Source: an uncultured Collinsella sp. (lineage in GTDB: Bacteria; Actinomycetota; Coriobacteriia; Coriobacteriales; Coriobacteriaceae). Taken from it: a stretch of DNA of 5,969 bases. The notes under the pieces were generated by a model. The model saw only the letters and a program-made list of their open reading frames with translations, did not search any database and was not told the DNA's origin. Positions 1-4,110 of the stretch are shown piece by piece; position 1 is the stretch's first letter, and each line of letters begins with the position of its first letter. The position numbers and the translations under genes are program-made. The stretch spans positions 1 to 5,969 of the forward strand of contig UQSC01000111.1 of assembly GCA_900543615.1 (NCBI GenBank). Direction: 5' to 3'.

Positions 1-47
1 GAGATCAGCCTCGGTCTCGTGGGCTCGGAGATGTGTATAAGAGACAG
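1..47. other. Nextera/Illumina adapter contamination (left end)
   Basis: This is synthetic sequence, not genome. Positions 14-28 read GTCTCGTGGGCTCGG and 29-47 read AGATGTGTATAAGAGACAG, which together form the Nextera read-2 adapter ending in the Tn5 mosaic end. Positions 1-5 (GAGAT) match the end of the P7 primer. Positions 6-13 (CAGCCTCG) sit exactly where the 8-nt i7 index belongs. Genomic sequence begins at 48. Any reading frame crossing this stretch is an artefact, and the gene content further left is unknown. Confidence 0.98.
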
Positions 48-53
48 GATTAT

Positions 54-170
54 TTAATCATTTGATCCCCGCGCCCGTTGCGAGCGAGGGACGAGCAAAA
101 CGTTCTCGTTCGCGAACAGTTCTGTCACCTTGGTGCCGCGTGGGGCGCGTACCTGCGGCTTCGCGGTCAT
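54..170 (-). CDS. Possible 38-aa small protein, divergent from the response regulator (doubtful)
   Basis: This minus-strand frame begins at ATG (complement of 168-170) and ends at TAA (complement of 54-56). The predicted product starts MTAKPQVRAPRGTKVTELF and ends in a hydrophilic GSND tail. Most third positions are G or C, as in the window's real genes, and the composition looks protein-like. Against it, no Shine-Dalgarno sequence lies upstream of the ATG, the frame is short, GC-rich DNA produces such frames by chance, and it covers the region expected to hold the regulator operon's control sites. I do not recognise a family. The stop lies only a few bases from the adapter junction, so no downstream context exists. 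Confidence 0.15.
   Translation of the reverse strand: MTAKPQVRAPRGTKVTELFANENVLLVPRSQRARGSND
102..127. promoter_or_regulatory. Cluster of GTTC/GAAC half-sites upstream of the response regulator (candidate operator)
   Basis: Within 26 bases there are GTTC at 102-105, GTTC at 108-111, GAAC at 114-117 and GTTC at 119-122. They include the perfect 10-bp palindrome GTTCGCGAAC (108-117). The overlapping GAACA-GTTC-TGTCA (114-127) reads TGACA-GAAC-TGTTC on the other strand, which partly fits the BceR-type box TNACA-N4-TGTAA known from Bacillus. The cluster lies about 80 bases upstream of the regulator start, a usual place for an autoregulatory site. Binding is inferred, not shown. Confidence 0.35.
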
Positions 171-173
171 AAT
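168..173 (+). promoter_or_regulatory. Possible -10 element of the two-component operon
   Basis: CATAAT differs from TATAAT at one position and would place the transcript start near 180, giving a leader of about 27 bases that contains the ribosome binding site. No convincing -35 hexamer lies 16-18 bases upstream (that stretch is GC-rich), so activator dependence or a wrong call are both possible. Confidence 0.2.
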
Positions 174-187
174 GGGATAAGACAACC

Positions 188-198
188 AGGAGGGGGAG
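188..198 (+). promoter_or_regulatory. Ribosome binding site of the response regulator
   Basis: The purine run AGGAGGGGGAG lies 8-13 bases before the ATG at 207. It decides the start: the frame is open further upstream to 78, but those codons give a non-family sequence and lack such a site, whereas from 207 the protein begins exactly like a receiver domain. Confidence 0.75.
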
Positions 199-206
199 CG
201 GAATCC

Positions 207-878
207 ATGGCGCTGATCTATATCGTTGAGGACGACGAGCCCATTCGTCGCGAGCTTGCCGACATCCTTGCCCGTGCCGGTTTTGGGGTCGAGGCCTGCG
301 AATCGTTCGAGCACGTCTCGCGCGATATTCTCGCCGCCGCGCCCGACCTGGTGCTGCTCGACCTCACGCTCCCCGTCAAAGACGGCCAGCATATCTGCCA
401 CGAGGTCCGTCGCGAATCCGAGGTCCCCATCATCGTCCTCACGTCGCGCACGACCGAGATCGACGAGGTCATGGCCATGACGCTCGGCGCGGACGACTTT
501 GTCCCCAAGCCCTACAGCGCCCGCGTGCTTGTGGCGCGCATTAACGCGCTGCTGCGACGCACCGCGGCTGCCGGCGAGCGCAGCACGGTCGTCCACAAGG
601 GGCTGGAGCTCGACCTCGCCCGCTCCGCGGTCACCAACACGCAAACCGGCGACAGTACCGAGCTCACCAAAAACGAGCTGCGTATCCTCTCGCTGCTTCT
701 GAGTCGCGCGGGCAAGATTGTCTCGCGCTCGGCCATCATGCAGGACCTGTGGGACTCCGATGCTTTCGTGGACGACAACACGCTTACCGTCAACATCAAC
801 CGCCTGCGCACCACGCTCGAAAAAATCGGCATCAAGGGGTATTTGACGACGCACCGCGGTCAGGGCTATTCGGTCTAG
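207..878 (+). CDS. OmpR/PhoB-family response regulator (BceR-like)
   Basis: A 223-residue cytoplasmic transcription factor activated by phosphorylation from the kinase encoded just downstream. Residues 1-115 form the receiver domain. The N-terminal IYIVEDDEP supplies the acidic pocket (E8, D9, D10), D52 in LVLLDLTLP is the phospho-acceptor, and T79 and K101 (in VPKPY) are the conserved switch residues. About 125-223 is a winged-helix DNA-binding domain, with the trans-regulatory helix region at DDNTLTVNINRLRTTLEKIG and the closing wing at THRGQGYSV. Length is normal and every key residue is intact. Nine bases separate its stop from the kinase start, so the two form one operon. Pairing with a short-loop kinase suggests the BceR group, which controls resistance to antibiotics acting on cell-wall lipid intermediates. 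PhoB-like or VanR-like specificity cannot be excluded. Family certain, target genes unknown. Confidence 0.95.
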   Translation: MALIYIVEDDEPIRRELADILARAGFGVEACESFEHVSRDILAAAPDLVLLDLTLPVKDGQHICHEVRRESEVPIIVLTSRTTEIDEVMAMTLGADDFVPKPYSARVLVARINALLRRTAAAGERSTVVHKGLELDLARSAVTNTQTGDSTELTKNELRILSLLLSRAGKIVSRSAIMQDLWDSDAFVDDNTLTVNINRLRTTLEKIGIKGYLTTHRGQGYSV

Positions 879-887
879 GGGCCGGTC

Positions 888-1931
888 ATGTCGTTTGCCA
901 AGTTTTTTAAAGATGCGCTGCTTCCCGTCGCCGTGTGGACCTGCGGTGTGCTGCTGAGCTGCTTTGTGCTGACGGTCGCGGGCGCACCCGTTTCTATCGT
1001 GATCGTGGCGGTCGGCGTGTCCTTTATCTTTGGCATGCTGGGCATCGTGATTGAGTATGCGCGTCGCCGCCGCTTCCTGCATCAGCTGGAGCGGGCGGCC
1101 GAGGAACTGGAGAGCCCCGCATGGGTGCAAGAGATGGTGCAGTGCCCGACGTATGCCGAAGGCGAGCTCGAGTGCGAGGTCTTGCGCCGCGTGGGCAAGG
1201 CAGCTTGCGATGAGGTGGCGGAAGGGCGACGTCAAACCGACGACTATCGCGACTATATCGAGAGCTGGGTCCACGAGGCCAAACTGCCCCTGGCTGCAGC
1301 CCATATGATTTTGGAAAACCTGGACGGCAGCGAAGACGACCTGTCGCGCGTGGACGATTTGGGCCGCGAGCTGGCTCGCGTGGAGCGCTATATCGACCAG
1401 GCGCTGTACTACGCGCGCTCGGAAGTCGTGGAGCGCGACTACCTGATTCGCCGCTGGGATCTCAAGACCTTGGTGACGGGTGCGATTAAAGCCAACGCGC
1501 GCGAGCTCATCGCGGCACACGTGGCGCCGGTGTGCGAGAACCTCGACTTTGAGGTGTTCACCGACGAGAAGTGGCTCGAGTTTATCCTGGGCCAGCTCAT
1601 TCAGAACAGCATTAAATATGCGCGTGAGGACGGTGCGAAGATCGTGTTTTCGGGCGCGTTGCTGGACGAGGGTCTGGCGAGTGAGCGCATTGAGCTCACC
1701 GTTGCCGATAACGGCTGTGGCGTGAACGCGGCAGATCTGCCCCGCGTGTTCGAGAAGGGCTTTACCGGCGACAGCGGCCGCGCCACCAAGCGCGCAACGG
1801 GCATCGGCCTCTATCTGGTGGCGCGCCTGTGTTCCAAGATGGGCATCGATGTCACCGCGGCATCCGAGTCCGGCGAAGGCTTCGTCGTAACGTTTTCCTT
1901 CTCAACGAACAAGTTCCAATACTTTGAGTAA
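888..1931 (+). CDS. Intramembrane-sensing sensor histidine kinase (BceS-like)
   Basis: A 347-residue membrane kinase that autophosphorylates and passes phosphate to the regulator encoded just upstream. Two hydrophobic helices (about 11-31 and 35-55) are separated by only a few residues, so there is almost no extracellular sensor domain. This is the hallmark of intramembrane-sensing kinases such as BceS, many of which detect antibiotics through a partner ABC transporter. A coil-like linker (60-125) leads to the H-box, with H129 in WVHEAKLPL. The ATP-binding domain has N240 (LIQNSIKYA), the G1 box DNGCG (274-278), the F-box VFEKGFTG (287-294) and the G2 box GIGLYL (305-310). All catalytic motifs are intact. 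The ribosome binding site is weak (GGGG just before the start), consistent with translational coupling to the regulator. No transporter gene follows it; one may lie left of the contig cut. Ligand unknown. Confidence 0.94.
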   Translation: MSFAKFFKDALLPVAVWTCGVLLSCFVLTVAGAPVSIVIVAVGVSFIFGMLGIVIEYARRRRFLHQLERAAEELESPAWVQEMVQCPTYAEGELECEVLRRVGKAACDEVAEGRRQTDDYRDYIESWVHEAKLPLAAAHMILENLDGSEDDLSRVDDLGRELARVERYIDQALYYARSEVVERDYLIRRWDLKTLVTGAIKANARELIAAHVAPVCENLDFEVFTDEKWLEFILGQLIQNSIKYAREDGAKIVFSGALLDEGLASERIELTVADNGCGVNAADLPRVFEKGFTGDSGRATKRATGIGLYLVARLCSKMGIDVTAASESGEGFVVTFSFSTNKFQYFE

Positions 1932-1950
1932 CGCATGCGGCAGACGTCCG

Positions 1951-1995
1951 CCCAAACAAAAACGTGCAGCCCAAACAAAACGTGCCACCCCAAAC
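1951..1995. repeat. Three short repeats with 19-nt period (CCCAAAC core)
   Basis: CCCAAAC begins at 1951, 1970 and 1989, exactly 19 bases apart. The first two copies extend to CCCAAACAAAAACGTGC (1951-1967) and CCCAAACAAAACGTGC (1970-1985), differing by one A. The third supplies part of the terminator hairpin and its loop. Read on the minus strand, each of the first two copies yields a T-rich tract of the form GTTTTGTTTGGG just past the hairpin. They may be duplicated terminator U-tracts. Confidence 0.7.
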
Positions 1996-2015
1996 GGGGC
2001 GGCACGCCATCTTTT
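1981..2015. terminator. Intrinsic terminator, probably bidirectional, between convergent genes
   Basis: The hairpin arms are CGTGCC-A-CCCC (1981-1991) and GGGG-C-GGCACG (1996-2006), with an AAAC loop and one A/C mismatch. On the plus strand TCTTTT follows (2010-2015), ending the two-component operon about 50 bases after the kinase stop. On the minus strand the same hairpin is followed by TTTTGTTTG, so it can also end transcripts of the universal stress protein gene arriving from the right. Confidence 0.8.
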
Positions 2016-2029
2016 ATCAGCCAACTCGC

Positions 2030-2159
2030 TGAAGTAAGGCTGCGAAGGCCGCGGGGCCGGGAGGGGTTTCCTAAGGGCACATCCCGCAGCCGCAGCGCGG
2101 CGAGGACGTGCCCGTGGAAACCCCGCAGGCCTTGCGCCGGCGGGAAGGAACCTACTTCA
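2030..2159. other. Large nested inverted-repeat structure (candidate structured RNA or 3' UTR element)
   Basis: Five complementary arm pairs nest in order. P1 is TGAAGTAaGG (2030-2039) with CCTACTTCA (2151-2159). P2 is centred on AAGGCC (2045-2050) with GGCCTT (2128-2133). P3 is GGGGTTTCC (2063-2071) with GGAAACCCC (2116-2124). P4 is GGGCAC (2075-2080) with GTGCCC (2108-2113). P5 is GCCGC (2089-2093) with GCGGC (2097-2101). This makes roughly 37 base pairs with small internal loops. The outer arm overlaps the last codons and stop of the minus-strand stress protein gene, and the bidirectional terminator lies just beyond. The element would therefore be transcribed naturally as that mRNA's 3' UTR, on the minus strand. 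I do not recognise a named RNA family. A genome-wide palindromic repeat is an alternative. Confidence 0.6.
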
Positions 2160-2589
2160 CGACCAAAATGTCGCAGTCCGTATTGCGCAGCAGGAACGTC
2201 GAAATCGAGCCCAGTAGCGCGTACTTAATTGAGGACAGGCCGCGGGCGCCGCAGAGCACCAGATCGGGCTTGACCACGTCGAGCATCTCATCCTTGAGCG
2301 TCTCACGAATGCGGCCGGTACGAATCATGACCTCGACCTCGGGAATGTCGGGATTGGCTTTGGCCTCCTCGAGCTGCTTGGCGATGGAGTTGTTAAAGGC
2401 CTCCTCCAAGCCGTTGACCAGGTCGACCGGATAGGAACCGGCACTCTCGAGTGCGGTGGAGTCGATGACGTGGCCGATAATCAGCTTAGCGCCGTTGTTC
2501 GCGGCGACCTTGATGGCGCGTGCGAGCACAAAATCCTGCTGCTCAGTACCGTCGAGTGAAACAAATACCTTGGTATAGCCCTCGTTCAT
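2152..2589 (-). CDS. Universal stress protein, single UspA domain
   Basis: A 145-residue soluble protein, the normal length for one Usp domain. The first strand KVFVSLDGT carries D13, the usual adenine-contacting aspartate. The C-terminal nucleotide motif G-x2-G-x9-G-S is complete: G114 and G117 in GARG, then G127-S128 in LLGSIS. It thus belongs to the ATP-binding branch of the family, not the non-binding UspA branch. Such proteins accumulate under starvation or stress; their targets are mostly unknown. The ATG (complement of 2587-2589) is preceded by AAGGAGG five bases away, the best ribosome binding site in the window, so translation is probably strong. It is convergent with the two-component operon and divergent from uppP, hence a single-gene transcript. 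A CGCACG/CGTGCG hairpin (2609-2631) could form in its leader; significance unclear. Confidence 0.93.
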   Translation of the reverse strand: MNEGYTKVFVSLDGTEQQDFVLARAIKVAANNGAKLIIGHVIDSTALESAGSYPVDLVNGLEEAFNNSIAKQLEEAKANPDIPEVEVMIRTGRIRETLKDEMLDVVKPDLVLCGARGLSSIKYALLGSISTFLLRNTDCDILVVK

Positions 2590-2707
2590 GGTTTCCTCCT
2601 TGGTCTATCGCACGGGCGTGGGGCTCGTGCGTCGGGCGGGCGCGGGCGCGTTGGCCGCCGGACACTTTATCTTGTTGCAGTTATACCCAAGGATTCGAAT
2701 TTGACCG

Positions 2708-2737
2708 CTCGCAATTCTGTGAACGGGCGAGTTTTTT
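2708..2737 (+). promoter_or_regulatory. Hairpin with T6 run upstream of uppP (terminator-like; attenuator or operator candidate)
   Basis: CTCGC (2708-2712) pairs with GCGAG (2727-2731), with an inner TTC/GAA pair (2715-2717 with 2721-2723), and TTTTTT follows at once (2732-2737). This is the layout of a weak intrinsic terminator on the plus strand, about 100 bases before the uppP start and with no plus-strand gene ahead of it. If a promoter lies upstream, it could attenuate uppP. If the promoter lies downstream, the element may instead insulate the gene or be protein-bound DNA: TCGCA-ATTC-TGTGA (2709-2722) resembles the site ahead of the response regulator. Confidence 0.4.
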
Positions 2738-2771
2738 GGTAAGGGTAGGCACAGGCGTGCCGCCAACGGTT

Positions 2772-2777
2772 GATAAT
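2772..2777 (+). promoter_or_regulatory. Possible -10 element of uppP
   Basis: GATAAT differs from TATAAT at one position and would put the transcript start near 2784, leaving a leader of about 55 bases. No good -35 hexamer is seen at 16-18 bases spacing, so this is tentative. Confidence 0.2.
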
Positions 2778-2825
2778 GGGACATCGCCCGCACCGTCCGC
2801 AGAACAATATCGGCGGGTGTCTAAC

Positions 2826-2840
2826 GAGGGGGTCCCTTTG
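2826..2840 (+). promoter_or_regulatory. Ribosome binding site and TTG start of uppP
   Basis: GAGGGGG (2826-2832) lies five bases before TTG (2838-2840). From TTG the product begins MDIIELLKSAFMGLVEGITEW, matching the usual N-terminus of this enzyme. An in-frame GTG at 2817 has no such site and would add seven non-family residues. The next in-frame ATG (2871) would remove residues just before the catalytic motif. TTG is therefore the best start. Confidence 0.8.
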
Positions 2841-3818
2841 GATATCATCGAGCTTCTAAAATCTGCCTTCATGGGCCTGGTCGAGGGCATCACCGAATGG
2901 CTGCCCGTTTCGTCGACGGGTCACATGATCTTGGTGGACGAGTTCGTCAAGATGAACGTGAGCGAGACGTTCTGGAATATGTTCCTGGTCGTGATTCAGC
3001 TCGGCGCCATTCTGGCTGTCTGCGTCCTGTTCTTCTACGACCTTAACCCGTTTTCTCCCAGCAAGGGCAAGGAGGGCCGTCGCGACACCTGGGTGCTGTG
3101 GGGCAAGATTGTGCTCGGCTGCATTCCCGCCGCGGCGATCGGTCTGCCGCTCAACGACTGGATGGAGGAGCATTTCTACAATGCTCCCGTCGTGGCGCTG
3201 GCGCTCATTGTGTACGGCGTACTGTTTATCGTGATTGAGAACTGGCGCGCGAGCAAGCGCGAGGAAATGGCCGTTGCCGGTTCGTTTGGTTCGCGTGCTG
3301 TGGTGGCGGGCGGACGTCCCGCCGGTGCGCACTTTGCGGCGCCCGCCGCGGCTACCGCTGAGGATGAGGACGATGACGAGAATCTGGACTTTGGCTCCAT
3401 CGCCACGCTCGAGGACCTGAGTTGGAAGACTGCGCTGGGTATCGGCTGCTTCCAGGTGCTTTCGCTGGTGCCTGGTACGTCTCGTTCCGGTTCTACCATC
3501 ATCGGTGGCCTGCTTTTGGGCTGCACGCGTTCGGTGGCATCCAAGTTCACGTTCTTCCTGGCTATTCCCGTTATGTTTGGCGCAAGTGCGCTCAAGCTGG
3601 TCAAGTACTTCATCAAGGGCGGCACGTTCGGCACCAACGAGATCGCCATCTTGGGCGTGGGCTGCGTTGTGGCCTTTGTGGTTTCGCTCATTGCCATCAA
3701 GTGGCTTATGGGCTTCGTCCGCCGTCACGACTTTAAGTGCTTCGGCGTCTACCGCATCATCCTGGGCATCGTAGTGCTCGCATACTTCTTCGTTCTGGAG
3801 CCGATGCTCGGCCTCTAA
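2838..3818 (+). CDS. uppP: Undecaprenyl-diphosphate phosphatase (UppP/BacA)
   Basis: A 326-residue integral membrane enzyme that removes a phosphate from undecaprenyl pyrophosphate, regenerating the lipid carrier for peptidoglycan and other wall polymers. By consuming bacitracin's target it gives bacitracin tolerance. The first catalytic motif EGITEWLPVSSTGH holds E16, E20, S26 and H29; the second, PGTSRSG (212-218), holds R216. Hydrophobic segments fall near 44-68, 88-105, 117-135, 220-232, 236-255, 267-290 and 304-322, with the two motifs on short re-entrant stretches. The family usually has about 265-290 residues. The excess is an insertion near 139-195, after a positively charged NWRASKRE, made of an Ala/Gly-rich run and an acidic EDEDDDEN patch (175-182). 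It probably lies on the cytoplasmic side. Transcribed alone: a terminator follows about 45 bases after the stop. Confidence 0.95.
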   Translation: MDIIELLKSAFMGLVEGITEWLPVSSTGHMILVDEFVKMNVSETFWNMFLVVIQLGAILAVCVLFFYDLNPFSPSKGKEGRRDTWVLWGKIVLGCIPAAAIGLPLNDWMEEHFYNAPVVALALIVYGVLFIVIENWRASKREEMAVAGSFGSRAVVAGGRPAGAHFAAPAAATAEDEDDDENLDFGSIATLEDLSWKTALGIGCFQVLSLVPGTSRSGSTIIGGLLLGCTRSVASKFTFFLAIPVMFGASALKLVKYFIKGGTFGTNEIAILGVGCVVAFVVSLIAIKWLMGFVRRHDFKCFGVYRIILGIVVLAYFFVLEPMLGL

Positions 3819-3862
3819 CTTAGTCGACGCTGCGCGGCGGCCAGGGCGACAACTTGTCATTC

Positions 3863-3904
3863 AAAGAGGGCGGCATGACCAAAAGGTCTATGTCGCCCTC
3901 TTTT
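3863..3904 (+). terminator. Intrinsic terminator of uppP
   Basis: A long hairpin pairs AAAGAGGGCG (3863-3872) with CGCCCTCTTT (3894-3903), and further in CAT with ATG and GACC (3877-3880) with GGTC (3885-3888), around an AAAA loop. The T-run TTTT (3901-3904) forms the end of the stem and its tail. This is the strongest terminator in the window, about 45 bases after the uppP stop. Confidence 0.9.
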
Positions 3905-3924
3905 GGCGCATTGGGGTCGGGTTA

Positions 3925-3970
3925 CTTTGCACCAGCTTGGTGCACCCCCCAACCTGACGCCTTTGCACCA
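3925..3970. repeat. CTTTGCACCA direct repeat plus TGCACCA/TGGTGCA palindrome upstream of pcrA
   Basis: CTTTGCACCA occurs exactly at 3925-3934 and again at 3961-3970, 36 bases apart. Between them TGGTGCA (3938-3944) forms a 7-bp dyad with the first copy around a GCT spacer. Three copies of one 7-mer within 46 bases, 75-120 bases ahead of the likely helicase promoter, look like a regulator-binding cluster. No T-run follows, so it is not a terminator. No matching known operator comes to mind. Confidence 0.55.
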
Positions 3971-4018
3971 AATTCGCCGGGGTGGGCCTGACGGCGGCGC
4001 ACGGAGTCGTGGTGTGAT

Positions 4019-4049
4019 TTGCGTCGGTGTCCGCGCGGCTCGGTATACT
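4019..4049 (+). promoter_or_regulatory. Probable promoter of the pcrA helicase gene
   Basis: TATACT (4044-4049) is a good -10 hexamer. TTGCGT (4019-4024) is the best -35 candidate, at 19 bases spacing, which is long. Transcription would start near 4056, about 55 bases before the ATG. No GAAC or GTTC half-site occurs anywhere in 3819-4110, so no SOS (LexA) box of the Gram-positive type is visible. Confidence 0.4.
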
Positions 4050-4110
4050 GATACGGCTCAAACTATGGCGCTGCCCGCAGGCGCGCCGTCCGTCAGATGA
4101 GGAGTCGCCC

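Noticed and set aside
108..122. LexA/SOS box ahead of the response regulator
   Set aside because: GAAC and GTTC are present but spaced by one or two bases, not the four required by the Gram-positive GAAC-N4-GTTC box.
54..1520. 488-codon open frame on the minus strand across the two-component genes
   Set aside because: It lies antisense to the response regulator and most of the kinase, both of which have every family motif. Its product is His/Arg/Asp-rich with no family resemblance, typical of the complementary frame in GC-rich coding DNA. Only the short left end (54-170) was kept, as a doubtful candidate.
2030..2159. Transposon (MITE-like) or CRISPR origin of the inverted repeats
   Set aside because: There is a single palindromic structure with no flanking target duplication and no regularly spaced direct repeats. 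A dispersed palindrome cannot be ruled out from one copy, but nothing here shows mobility.
1935..2228. 97-codon plus-strand frame after the kinase
   Set aside because: It runs through the terminator, the nested inverted repeats and the end of the opposite gene; its Arg/Pro/Ser-rich product has no resemblance to a protein family and no Shine-Dalgarno site is seen.
2520..2837. Upstream extension of the uppP reading frame
   Set aside because: The frame is open through the intergenic region and into the divergent stress protein gene, but it lacks a ribosome binding site and family-like sequence there. The TTG at 2838 with GAGGGGG fits the enzyme's N-terminus.
2856..3860. 334-codon open frame on the minus strand over uppP
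   Set aside because: Antisense shadow of a gene with clear catalytic motifs; its product is hydrophilic, low in structure and unlike any family I know.
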